Origin: Procambarus clarkii
Lineage: Eukaryota; Arthropoda; Malacostraca; Decapoda; Cambaridae
Length of the DNA stretch: 64,000 bases
Assembly (NCBI RefSeq): GCF_040958095.1
Contig: NC_091195.1
Span: forward strand, 21,706,365 to 21,770,364
Reading direction: 5' to 3'
The notes under the pieces are model-generated. The model was not told where the DNA came from and ran no database searches. It saw nothing but the letters and a program-made list of their open reading frames with translations. This document shows, in pieces, positions 11,642-20,591 of the stretch (positions are counted from its first letter, which is position 1; each line of letters begins with the position of its first letter). Both the position numbers and the translations under genes were made by a program.

Positions 11642-12886
11642 AACAAGCCAGAATGGTCCCCTGGACAATATGCAACTGAAAACTCACACCCCAGAAGTGA
11701 CTCGAACCCATACTCCCAGAAGCAACGCAACTGGTATGTACAAGACGCCTTAATCCACTTGACCATCACGACCGGACATAATGAGGTGATAGCCGAGGCT
11801 ATTTGAAACACCCCACCGCCGGCACTCGGATAGTTATCTTGGGCATAGCATTTTACCAAATCACCTCATTCTTAGGGGCACACGTGAGGAACACAAATGC
11901 GAACAAGCCAGAATGGTCCCCTGGACAATATGCAACTGAAAACTCACACCCCAGAAGTGACTCGAACCCATACTCCCAGAAGCAACGCAACTGGTATGTA
12001 CAAGACGCCTTAATCCACTTGACCATCACGACCGGACATAATGAGGTGATAGCCGAGGCTATTTGAACCACCCCACCGCCGGCACTCGGATAGTTATCCG
12101 AGTGCCAGGGGATATTGTCCAGGGGACCATTCTGGCTTGTTCGCATTTGTGTTCCTCACGTGTGCCCCTAAGAATGAGGTGATTTGGTAAAATGCTATGC
12201 CCAAGATAACTATCCGAGTGCCGGCGGTGGGGTGGTTCAAATAGCCTCGGCTATCACCTCATTATGTCCGGTCGTGATGGTCAAGTGGATTAAGGCGTCT
12301 TGTACATACCAGTTGCGTTGCTTCTGGGAGTATGGGTTCGAGTCACTTCTGGGGTGTGAGTTTTCAGTTGCATATTGTCCAGGGGACCATTCTGGCTTGT
12401 TCGCATTTGTGTTCCTCACGTGTGCCCCTAAGAATGAGGTGTTTTGGTAAAATGCTATGCCCAAGATAACTATCCGAGTGCCGGCGGTGGGGTGGTTCAA
12501 ATAGCCTCGGCTATCACCTCATTATGTCCGGTCGTGATGGTCAAGTGGATTAAGGCGTCTTGTACATACCAGTTGCGTTGCTTCTGGGAGTATGGGTTCG
12601 AGTCACTTCTGGGGTGTGAGTTTTCAGTTGCATATTGTCCAGGGGACCATTCTGGCTTGTTCGCATTTGTGTTCCTCACGTGTGCCCCTAAGAATGAGGT
12701 GATTTGGTAAAATGCTATGCCCAAGATAACTATCCGAGTGCCGGCGGTGGGGTGGTTCAAATAGCCTCGGCTATCACCTCATTATGTCCGGTCGTGATGG
12801 TCAAGTGGATTAAGGCGTCTTGTACATACCAGTTGCGTTGCTTCTGGGAGTATGGGTTCGAGTCACTTCTGGGGTGTGAGTTTTCA
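11639..12886. mobile_element. Inverted tandem array of a tRNA-headed SINE, 260-bp unit
   Basis: Two minus-strand units (from 11639 and 11899) meet three plus-strand units (frames repeat at 12184, 12444 and 12704, a 260-bp period). The junction near 12090-12110 is a small palindrome (CACTCGGATA/TATCCGAGTG). Each unit has a tRNA-like head, e.g. 12271-12355 on the plus strand: box A region TGGTCAAGTGGATTAAGGCG and box B GGGTTCGAGTC, with a long variable-arm spacing suggesting a Ser- or Leu-type tRNA ancestor. Units are nearly identical. Both outer ends pass directly into (TA)n. Confidence 0.8.
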
Positions 12887-12908
12887 GTTATATATATATA
12901 TATATATA
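12887..12908. repeat. Short (TA)n tract
   Basis: TA dinucleotides separating the SINE array from the ribozyme palindrome. Confidence 0.95.
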
Positions 12909-12939
12909 TGCGGAAAATCCACAGAGAAATATGAAATGA

Positions 12940-12978
12940 GGTGAACGTTTCGGCTTTGTTAAAACCTTTGTCAACACC
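12940..12978 (-). ncRNA. Hammerhead ribozyme motif (PLE type)
   Basis: Same architecture as the plus-strand motif at 13002-13040: stem I GGTG/CACC, core TTGACAA and GAAAC, stem II GGTTTT/AAAGCC (one G-T wobble compared with the other arm). Predicted cleavage lies after GAAACGTT. See the plus-strand entry for core changes. Confidence 0.6.
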
Positions 12979-13001
12979 AGACTGACTCAGTCAGTCAGTC
13001 T

Positions 13002-13040
13002 GGTGTTGACAAAGGCTTTAACAAAGCCGAAACGTTCACC
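13002..13040 (+). ncRNA. Hammerhead ribozyme motif (PLE type)
   Basis: Stem I: GGTG (13002-13005) with CACC (13037-13040). Core strand: TTGACAA (13006-13012), in place of the consensus CTGANGA. Stem II: GGCTTT/AAAGCC with a 3-nt loop. Then GAA (13029-13031), a 2-bp palindromic stem III ACGT, and predicted cleavage after T13036. Such minimal stem III forms are known for PLE hammerheads, which are thought to cut as dimers. Core positions 3 and 8 are U and A here, replacing the usual C-G tertiary pair. Confidence 0.65.
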
Positions 13041-13101
13041 TCATTTCATATTTCTCTGTGGATTTTCCGCATAAAATGATCAGTGTTTTGTGATCGTCAA
13101 T

Positions 13102-13105
<4 letters not shown>

Positions 13106-13184
<79 letters not shown>
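13106..13184. repeat. (TA)n microsatellite
   Basis: Pure TA tract directly at the 3' end of the RLE-type LINE. Confidence 0.97.
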
Positions 13185-13190
<6 letters not shown>

Positions 13191-13261
13191 ACTTTATTTT
13201 AAAATTTCATTACACAAAAAGGGTTACAACATTGGTTACATGCAGGGTACAAGGCTACTTG

Positions 13262-13981
13262 TCACAAGTTGTACAGCTCCACCAGCTCCTCAGATGGCGG
13301 GCAGGAACCATGGATGCAGTGAGCATTTCCTCTCTGGATCGCCACACTAAGGCGCTGAAAGAGAAAACTGACGGCTCTAGGGTCTCTAGTTGTTTCAATT
13401 AGCTTGGACCCCAACTCCTTCAAAAAACTTGCAGCACTTTTACCCCAAGCACCAAGTGTCTCTGAGGCAATGGGGACAAAATTGTAGTGGTGATCAAGGT
13501 CTCCGTATTTACGTGACTCAGCTGCTTCCCGGTGATTTGGCAGCTCTTCCTGCTTGTGCAGCACTGAAGTTAACATAGGTGTTGGCTAAACTTGAAACGC
13601 AAGTGTAGTTCCACACCAACTGTCTACCATTCTTCCAGGAGTTCACCGTGATCCCGTCTGGGCGACCGACAGGCTCATCAGAGTTGCGGGGCATTAGGTA
13701 ACGGGGCTCTCTCTCTGCTGGACAACCGGCTGTGGTAAGGCTTCTCTTGATAATGTCGTTAACCTCGCCGTGTCTTGCATGCCATCCTCCTGTCCTTTGG
13801 CAGAGAAGGCCATGCCGTCCGTACGTGTCGGCCTCTGCCTCGCCACAAATACACCTGTATTCGGTGTGGATTGGGGCAGCGAGGCGGAGAGCCACGGCAA
13901 TTTGGAGGGCCTGCGGTGTGAGACGGGTGCCGGTTGCTGACATTGGGGCTGCTAATAGGAAGTCCCCTGCATGGGGAGCTG
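13262..13981 (-). pseudogene. Zinc-finger and restriction-like endonuclease domain, frameshifted
   Basis: Continuation of the LINE ORF. A CxC...H...C knuckle (RCICGEAEADTYGRHGLLC) precedes the PD-(D/E)xK-type endonuclease: GRPDGI, then LVWNYTC, then RKYGDL after a second frameshift near 13570, and finally NFVPIASETLGAWG. In related elements the strand after RPDG normally reads VWD; here it is VWN, so an active-site acid appears lost. This nuclease would nick the insertion target. A second copy's C-terminus is at 17640-17935. Confidence 0.7.
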
Positions 13982-14888
13982 CTACAGCTCTAAGTCGGGC
14001 AGTGTCATGTGGCGTTCTGCTTCTTGGTCGGCAATGGGGCTATCCCAGCTGGATTGCTTATGGGCTTCAAAATGCAGTGGTTGGGGTGCTGGTCCTGGGA
14101 GAGAGACCCATTTGGTGGTGCAGTCTGTGAAACTGGGATCATGTACCCCAGCCTGTTGAACTAGGTGCTCAGGTAGGATTTCCTTCACCAAGTTGTCAGA
14201 CCCCACTGAAGAGGACAGAAACGCTGGTACAGCAATTTGTGTTGCTGTGCGCACGCCAAGGCCCCCGAGTCTGACAGGAAGGGAGGCCTGTTTCCACTGT
14301 GAGTCGCAGAGAGAAAGATTGAGGGCTTTTTCTAGCATTGAATTCAGCAAGCTGTCGTACTCTTCTAATTTAATATTGTTGAAAGATGGCGAACATCTTA
14401 GAAAGTAGTTCAGCCTGGGGAGGGACAAGCCTCTGGTGATGAGGTAAAGTGCATCATGAGCATCGATGTCTTCAATCCTCTCGTTCATCCTCTTCAGGTC
14501 AGTGATCTTCTTACCAAGGACCCCGTCGATGGCATTCCTTCCAAGAGGAGCACCTAGGAGTGTGCTGTCCTCAGGGTTGGTTGTATGAATGTCAGGCAAA
14601 ACAACCTTTATTTGCTCTATTATGTGCTGGTTGGTGGAGGTTATTTCGCACTTGGAAGGGTTCAGAATGAGGCCTAGGCTTGCTCCTTGCTCCTGGATTA
14701 TTCTTATGTCGTCCAAGAGTGAGGCTGGGGGGCCGGCTAGAGTACCATCGTCCAAAAAACAAATGTTGAGCTCACTGGACAGGTTATCGGTGACTTCCTT
14801 GATAACTAGGCAGAAAAGAAAAGGAGCAAGGGGGTCACCTTGTTGGACACCTTCTTGTGATTCAATTTTCATGTTCCCCGAAAAGCAA
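13982..14888 (-). pseudogene. Non-LTR reverse transcriptase, 5' truncated
   Basis: Open from the TA tract to 13982. It begins within the palm: GVQQGDPLAPFLFCLVI, then FLDDGTLAGPP with the catalytic DD pair, then thumb segments (LGLILNPSKCEI, LLGAPLG, GLSLPRLNYFLRCSP, LPVRLGGLGVR). It would reverse-transcribe element RNA at the nicked target. The frame ends MTLPDLEL* where a shift to the next frame continues with AAPHAGDFL; this frameshift near 14000 and the missing N-terminus make it a pseudogene. Confidence 0.8.
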
Positions 14889-14898
14889 AGTAAGATTC

Positions 14899-14900
<2 letters not shown>

Positions 14901-14980
<80 letters not shown>
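14901..14980. repeat. (TA)n microsatellite
   Basis: Pure TA tract at the 5'-truncated end of the RLE LINE. Confidence 0.97.
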
Positions 14981-14983
<3 letters not shown>

Positions 14984-15148
14984 GGGAAGGGAGTACCACC
15001 TCTGGCTGGAAGAAGGGGGACCCATAGCCTCGGAGGAAACCACACATAACGCATTGGAGGGAATGTAGGTCCCCTCCAATACAGTTTCTGTGTGCTTTTC
15101 TCCTACCACCCCCTTCCCTTTTTTTTTTTTTTTCCTTTATTGTGTATT

Positions 15149-15150
<2 letters not shown>
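14981..15150 (+). repeat. Unclassified short repeat between two (TA)n tracts, copy 1
   Basis: Shares GAGGGTACCACCTCTGG-like and ACCCATAGCCTCGGAG blocks, and CTCCTACCACCCCC, with 17433-17575. Both copies start right after a (TA)n tract; copy 2 runs into the RLE LINE 3' end. A poly-T run (15118-15133) lies near its right end. I cannot assign it to a family. Confidence 0.6.

Positions 15151-15238
<88 letters not shown>
15151..15238. repeat. (TA)n microsatellite
   Basis: Pure TA tract bordering the left outer end of the PLE palindrome. Confidence 0.97.
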
Positions 15239-15240
<2 letters not shown>

Positions 15241-15401
15241 TATATTTTGGTAGCAGTCTTTCCTGTAGACATATATTATTAAATATGACCGAAAAAGTAA
15301 GATTAATAATTCTAACACGAATTTTCTCATTCTTTCGTACATTTCTTTTCACTGTTGGCGGTAAATCAAAAATCAATTCTCCAAAATTCATTTTTATTTC
15401 T

Positions 15402-15454
15402 AGTCTGACGCGACACGAGCGCGTTTCGTAAAACTTATTACATTTTCAAAGACT
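15402..15454 (-). ncRNA. Hammerhead ribozyme motif (PLE type)
   Basis: The mirror copy of 16717-16769 and identical to it: stem I AGTCT/AGACT, core TTGAAAA and GAAAC, stem III CGCG/CGCG with a 7-nt loop. Predicted cleavage is after GTC. Confidence 0.7.
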
Positions 15455-15694
15455 TTAGTTCACAAATACACAACTGAATAGAACTTACGCATCTCCGATT
15501 TTATATCTACATTTGAGTGAGGTGGAAGGGGTGATGTGGCATTAACACAAGACAGAACAAGAGGTGGCATTAATAGGGTATTAATTTCATCAACTCAAGA
15601 CAGAACAAGAGGTGGTATTAATAGGGTATTAATTTCATCAACACAAGACAGAACACGAAACAATGGGTATTGAATAGAAGTGTTTGTAGAAAGC

Positions 15695-16090
15695 CTATTG
15701 GTCCATATTTCTTGATGCTTCTATATTGGAGCGGAGTCTAGAGGTGGGTAGAATATAGTTGTGCAATAATTGGCTGTTGATTGCTGGTGTTGACTGCTTG
15801 ATGTGTAGTGCCTCGCAAACGTCTAGCCGCCTGCTATCGCTGTATCTATCGATGATTTCTGTGTTGTTTACTAGGATTTCTCTAGCTATGGTTTGGTTGT
15901 GGGAAGAGATTATATGTTCCTTAATGGAGCCCTGTTGCTTATGCATCGTTAAACGCCTAGAAAGAGATGTTGTTGTCTTGCCTATATACTGGGTTTTTTG
16001 GAGCTTACAGTCCCCAAGAGGGCATTTGAAGGCATAGACGACGTTGGTCTCTTTTAAAGCGTTCTGTTTTGTGTCTGGAGAGTTTCTCAT
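15695..16090 (-). pseudogene. PLE GIY-YIG endonuclease, minus-strand copy
   Basis: 131 codons open. The domain starts NVVYAFKCPLGDC and continues QYIGKTTTSLSRRLTMH, giving the paired VVY and YIG strands, the helix arginines (SRRLTMH), EHIISSH, and the conserved acidic end DVCEALHIKQSTPAIN. It nicks target DNA for PLE insertion. Only this C-terminal domain survives because the copy is 5' truncated at the palindrome centre. Confidence 0.8.
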
Positions 16091-16108
16091 GAGTAGGTAA
16101 GCCTACTC

Positions 16109-16504
16109 ATGAGAAACTCTCCAGACACAAAACAGAACGCTTTAAAAGAGACTAACGTCGTCTATGCCTTTATATGCCCTCTTGGGGACTGTAAGCTCCA
16201 AAAAAAACAGTATATAGGCAAGACAACAACATCTCTTTCTAGGCGTTTAACGATGCATAAGCAACAGGGCTCCATTAAGGAACATATAATCTCTTCCCAC
16301 AACCAAACCATAGCCAGAGAAATCCTAGTAAACAACACAGAAATCATCGATAGATACAGCGATAGCAGGCGGCTTGACGTTTGCGAGGCACTACACATCA
16401 AGAAGTCAACACCAGCAATCAACAGCCAATTATTGCACAACTATATTCTACCCACCTCTAGACTCCGCTCCAATATAGAAGCATCAAGAAATATGGACCA
16501 ATAG
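16109..16504 (+). pseudogene. PLE GIY-YIG endonuclease, plus-strand copy
   Basis: Same 131-codon domain as the minus-strand copy, differing at a few residues (FICPLGDCKLQKKQYIG, HIKKSTPAIN). The frame is intact from the palindrome centre to its natural stop (16502-16504). With no reverse transcriptase attached, it is a relic. Confidence 0.8.
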
Positions 16505-16716
16505 GCTTTCTACAAACACTTCTATTCAATACCCATTGTTTCGTGTTCTGTCTTGTGTTGATGAAATTAATACCCTATTAATACCACCTCTTGTTCTGTC
16601 TTGAGTTGATGAAATTAATACCCTATTAATGCCACATCACCCCTTCCACCTCACTCAAATGTAGATATAAAATCGGAGATGCGTAAGTTCTATTCAGTTG
16701 TGTATTTGTGAACTAA

Positions 16717-16769
16717 AGTCTTTGAAAATGTAATAAGTTTTACGAAACGCGCTCGTGTCGCGTCAGACT
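16717..16769 (+). ncRNA. Hammerhead ribozyme motif (PLE type)
   Basis: All three stems can be paired. Stem I: AGTCT (16717-16721) with AGACT (16765-16769). Core: TTGAAAA (16722-16728). Stem II: GTAA (16730-16733) with TTAC (16740-16743), after one extra T. GAA at 16744-16746. Stem III: A plus CGCG (16747-16751) with CGCG plus T (16759-16763), 7-nt loop. Predicted cleavage after C16764 (GTC). Relative to consensus CTGANGA, positions 3 and 8 are U and A, again exchanging the C3-G8 pair for a possible U-A pair. The ribozyme lies in the pLTR between the GIY-YIG end and the next ORF start. Confidence 0.75.
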
Positions 16770-16890
16770 AGAAATAAAAATGAATTTTGGAGAATTGATT
16801 TTTGATTTACCTCCAACAGTGAAAAGAAATGTACGAAAGATTGAGAAAATTCGTGTTAGAATTATTAATCTTACTTTTTCGGTCATATTT

Positions 16891-16893
<3 letters not shown>

Positions 16894-16970
<77 letters not shown>
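16894..16970. repeat. (TA)n microsatellite
   Basis: Pure TA tract between the PLE palindrome and the TTAGG palindrome. Confidence 0.97.
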
Positions 16971-16973
<3 letters not shown>

Positions 16974-17346
16974 GTACCTAGTAGCCAGAACTCACTTCTC
17001 AGCCTACTATGCGAGGCCCGATTTGCCTAATAAGCCAAGTTTTACTGAATTAATATATTTTCTCTAATTTTTTTCTTATGAAATGATAAAGCTACCCATT
17101 TCATTATGTATGAGGTCAATTTTTTTTTATTGGAGTTAAAATTAACGTAGATATATGACCGAACCTAACCAACCCTACCTAACCTATCTTTATAGGTTAG
17201 GTTAGGTTAGGTAGCCGAAAACGTTAGGTTAGGTTAGGTTAGGTAGGTTAGGTTGTCTAAAAAACATTAATTCATGAAAACTAGGCTTATTAGGCAAATC
17301 GGGCCATGCATAGTAGGCTGAGAAGTGAGTTCTGGCTACTAGGTAC

Positions 17347-17350
<4 letters not shown>
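16971..17350. repeat. Foldback element with internal TTAGG repeats, flanked by (TA)n
   Basis: Terminal inverted repeats: 16971-17045 (GTCGTACCTAGTAGCCAGAA...) and 17280-17350 (...TTCTGGCTACTAGGTACGAC), about 70 bp, highly similar. The centre holds TTAGG/CCTAA pentamers in both orientations (17163-17262) around TATCTTTATAGG. TTAGG is the arthropod telomere repeat, so this may be telomere-derived DNA carried in a dispersed element. It encodes nothing I can see. Confidence 0.8.

Positions 17351-17432
<82 letters not shown>
17351..17432. repeat. (TA)n microsatellite
   Basis: Pure TA tract after the foldback element. Confidence 0.97.
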
Positions 17433-17437
<5 letters not shown>

Positions 17438-17580
17438 GGTACCACCTCTGGTGCCAATGTGGGGACCCATAGCCTCGGAGAAGAAAATAAAAAGTATTCA
17501 GAGGAGACCTTGTGGTTTCTCACTGAACACTAATATTATCTTCTCCTACCACCCCCATTCTTTTGTATGCACACATATAT
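17433..17580 (+). repeat. Unclassified short repeat next to (TA)n, copy 2
   Basis: Shares GTACCACCTCTGG, GGACCCATAGCCTCGGAG and CTCCTACCACCCCC blocks with 14981-15150. It ends in a short CACACATATATA tract that begins the RLE LINE 3' end. Confidence 0.6.
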
Positions 17581-17935
17581 ATTTACTTTATTTGAACTTT
17601 GTTACAAAAAAGGAGTTACATATGGGTTACAAAGATGGTTATCATAGGTTGTCGAGTTCCTCCAGCTCCTCAGATGGCGGGCAGGAACCCTGGATGCAGT
17701 GCGCATTTCCCCTCTGTATCGCCACGCTGAGGCGCTGGAAAGGGAAGCTGGCAGCTCTAGGATCCCTTGTTGTTTCAATTAGCCTAGAACCCAGTTTCTC
17801 CAAAAAACTGGTGGCACTCTTACCCCAGGCGCCGAGTGTCTCAGAAGCAATGGGGACAAAATTGTAGTGGTGATCCAGTTCATTGTACTTACAGGATTTG
17901 GCTGATTTCCTGTGAGTGGCGAAATGAAATTGTCA
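17581..17935 (-). pseudogene. 3' end of a second RLE-type LINE copy
   Basis: Minus-strand C-terminus like 13262-13500: FVPIASETLGAWG, then a PFQRLSVAIQRGNAH-type end and CPPSEEL before the stop near 17647. The 3' UTR again has a run of GTAAC-rich sequence and ends at TATATATT. The copy is truncated after about 95 codons. Confidence 0.75.
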
Positions 17936-17970
17936 ACATTATCAGAGGCAGTAGCCTAATAGGTCCACTG

Positions 17971-17980
<10 letters not shown>

Positions 17981-18057
<77 letters not shown>

Positions 18058-18060
18058 ATA
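17981..18060. repeat. (TA)n-(TG)n microsatellite
   Basis: TA tract followed by TGTGTGTGTG, bordering the third PLE. Confidence 0.95.
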
Positions 18061-18131
18061 TCACGAAAATAAACACGTGATTAAGAATGTGACAATGTCA
18101 GACCACGGAGGAAAAATGAAACAGGAAATTT

Positions 18132-18170
18132 CCTTAAGTACTTTCGTATATTAAATACATCTTCAGAAGG
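18132..18170 (-). ncRNA. Hammerhead ribozyme motif (PLE type), canonical core
   Basis: Minus strand: stem I CCTT/AAGG, core CTGAAGA (fits CTGANGA), one extra T, stem II GTAT/ATAC with a 5-nt loop, GAA, then a self-complementary stem III AGTACT and predicted cleavage after T (between plus positions 18135 and 18136). The palindromic loop-free stem III implies a dimeric ribozyme, as described for PLEs. Confidence 0.75.
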
Positions 18171-18554
18171 TCATTTTACAGATCGAGTGATGGGTATAAA
18201 TAGGCAGGAAGGAGTGGTGAAGTAAGGTGAGGTACAATACTTGGACAACGCAGACGGCCCATTGGCCCATCAGATGCACCCAATTGGCACATCCGATGTA
18301 GCCCAATGGCCCATCTGATACAGCAGACATACAAGCATAATATATAGGTAATTATAACATAAAGAAGTAAATATATACAATAAATTAGTGAGACAAATGT
18401 TTTTCAATGATTCTACTTAAATCGCCCTTTAGCTGATCTATTAGAAATGGATCTAAGTTATATAGACCACTGCTAATATTCAAATTACTTTCTTTGGTGA
18501 TCTGTATCAAAGCAGATTCAATTATGTTTCTGTTATAGGTGCTTTTACAATTTG

Positions 18555-18836
18555 TTATTGAAGAAGCACTCTCCCAATCAATTTTGTGAGCTTTTCTGAC
18601 AAATGCACAAACAAAGCATTAGACAATTGGCCATGTCTTACAGAGTATTTATGTTGCGATATTCTACATTTTAAATCTTTAGATGTTTGCCCGACATAGA
18701 ACTTATTACATTCCTTACAAGGTATTTTATAAATGACGCAATTATCACTACGAGGGCTGTTCCTAACTAATAGCTTACCAACAGTGTTTTCGTAGCTAAA
18801 CATTACATCTATATTAAAAAGTTTCAAGGCTTTCAA
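18555..18836 (-). pseudogene. PLE GIY-YIG endonuclease, third copy
   Basis: 93 codons. NCVIYKIPCKECNKFYVGQT holds the GIY-YIG pair in variant form (VIY...YVG), with a CxxC insert between strands, followed by DLKCRISQHKYSVRHG. The domain breaks off at LTKLIGRVLLQ without the conserved distal acidic segment in frame. A relic. Confidence 0.75.
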
Positions 18837-18895
18837 AAGGTTTCAAGGTTTCAAAAAAAGTTTCTGTTTCATTTTTCCTCCGTGGTCTGACATTG

Positions 18896-19405
<510 letters not shown>

Positions 19406-19560
19406 TCAGGTGGGCTCTTACTCTCTGCATTGTCCTCTCCGCTCACAGTCGGGAGGTCCCGGGTCTGACTCCCGGGCAGTGTGACACATTTGGGCATCTT
19501 TCACCTGATACTTCTCTTCGCCTAGCAGTAAATGCCTGTTGTGGTTGGCATCCTGTGGAG
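19406..19560 (+). mobile_element. Diverged tRNA-like SINE fragment
   Basis: A box-B-like GGTCCCGGGTCTGACTCCCG follows a box-A-like region, and CCTAGCAGTAAATGCCTG matches the tail of the SINEs near 42 and 49 kb. Divergence is high. Confidence 0.45.
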
Positions 19561-19929
19561 GGCCTCGACTCTGATATACTACATACTTCTAAAGTCCGAT
19601 ACCTTTGTTAATCTCGCAGTAAATTAATAAAATAGGGAATATAATCTTGGTCCGTCAACTAAAAGCCTAAACCCTCTTATTCGAAGAGAACTTTGATTGA
19701 TTAAAAGACTGCAAATAGGAGCTAAGAGAGCCATGGCTCACCTTTATGAAATAATACGTCAAACTGAACAGTTGTGTAGAGCAAATGATAAAGCCAGTAG
19801 AGGACATGTTGTCACAGCTGGAATACCTCTCTGCTACACATATCTGGTAATTCGTCTCAAGATGATGTCAAGTGTGTGGATAAAGACACGACATAGCAGT
19901 ATAGTCTTAACATTTTGACTGTTATCCTT

Positions 19930-20179
19930 GGACCAGATTCACGAAGCAGTTACGCAAGCACTTACGAACCTGTCCATTTTTTCTCAATTTTTGGCGGCTT
20001 TGTTTGTAACTATTAAACAGTTAATGAGCTCCGAAGCACCAGGAGGCTGTGTATAACAATAACAACAGTTGATTGGCAAGTTTTCATGCTTGTAAACTGT
20101 TTAATAAATGTAACCAAAGCCGTCAAAGACTGAGGAAAGATGTACATGTTCGTAAGTACTTGCGTAACTGCTTCGTGAC
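19930..20179. mobile_element. Non-coding TIR element (MITE), copy 1
   Basis: About 250 bp with terminal inverted repeats: ACCAGATTCACGAAGCAGTTACGCAAG... at the left, ...CTTGCGTAACTGCTTCGTG at the right. The interior is shared with copies at 22562-23290 and 36310-36569 (AACAATAACAACAGTTGATTGGC). No ORF. Confidence 0.8.
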
Positions 20180-20591
20180 TATTCTCGCTAGGCTACACAA
20201 CACTCTCTAACATATAAGATCGAGAAGATCATTTTATCTAGGGAGAAGTGCATACATACCAAATGAGTTGCAAGCAGAATATTGGATTTCTAGATAAAGC
20301 TCAATATCTCATTTTCTTCCCTCTAATCCCTCTCTTACAATCCTGCCATACTCTCACTCTTTCTCCTTTCCAGCTGACCACATATCTCAAGTTTTATAAT
20401 GGTGGCTTTTGTCAGCATTGTTATATAAAGTGTTATCGTTTTAGGAGGATAGGCTGGTCATGTGGGCCATCTGTAATTCATTTGTCAATTCTCCCCTGCG
20501 ATTTCCTTGTCGCTTTTATCTCCAATTGCTTGATTCTCTCTCTATCTTTCTATCTCTACCTATTTCTCCCTTTATTTTATCGTTCTCAACA

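Larger units (their letters stand above)
12909..13071. mobile_element. Palindromic PLE terminal fragment pair
   Basis: A near-perfect inverted repeat: arms 12909-12987 and 12993-13071, loop of 5 nt. Each arm carries a hammerhead motif at equivalent positions and ends in GGATTTTCCGCA. Layout (ribozyme, then short tail, then TA tract) matches the pLTR of the full PLE pieces at 15.2-16.9 and 18.0-18.9 kb, so I read it as two head-to-head pLTR fragments. Confidence 0.65.
13185..14900 (-). mobile_element. 5'-truncated RLE-type LINE ending in (TA)n
   Basis: A minus-strand non-LTR retrotransposon. Reverse transcriptase motifs come first (14880-14000), then a zinc-finger and restriction-like endonuclease (RLE) C-terminus (13943-13262), then a short 3' UTR with TTGTAACCC near 13220. 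The 5' end is truncated at about 14900 where the sequence becomes (TA)n; the 3' end is also (TA)n. RLE-bearing clades (R2, R4/Dong, NeSL, Hero) are typically sequence-specific. A second 3' end of the same family is at 17581-17935. Confidence 0.8.
15239..16893. mobile_element. Head-to-head palindrome of two Penelope-like elements
   Basis: Two 5'-truncated PLE copies in opposite orientation meet at 16098-16101 (4-nt loop; arms ...GAGTAGG and CCTACTC...). Each carries, going outward, a GIY-YIG endonuclease end, a 3' untranslated stretch, a hammerhead motif and then the start of the next unit's ORF (MNFGELIFDLPP), i.e. a pLTR as in tandem PLEs. Both outer ends stop at (TA)n. The arms are nearly identical; the left has one extra ~50-bp unit of the AAGACAGAACAAGAGGTGG repeat and a few substitutions. 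Neither copy has a reverse transcriptase. Confidence 0.85.

Noticed and set aside
12271-12355. Functional tRNA gene
   Set aside because: Boxes A and B are recognisable, but the arms do not pair as a whole tRNA and the sequence is part of a repeated 260-bp SINE.
17163-17262. True telomere end
   Set aside because: The TTAGG repeats are short, occur in both orientations and lie between inverted repeats, so they are interstitial.
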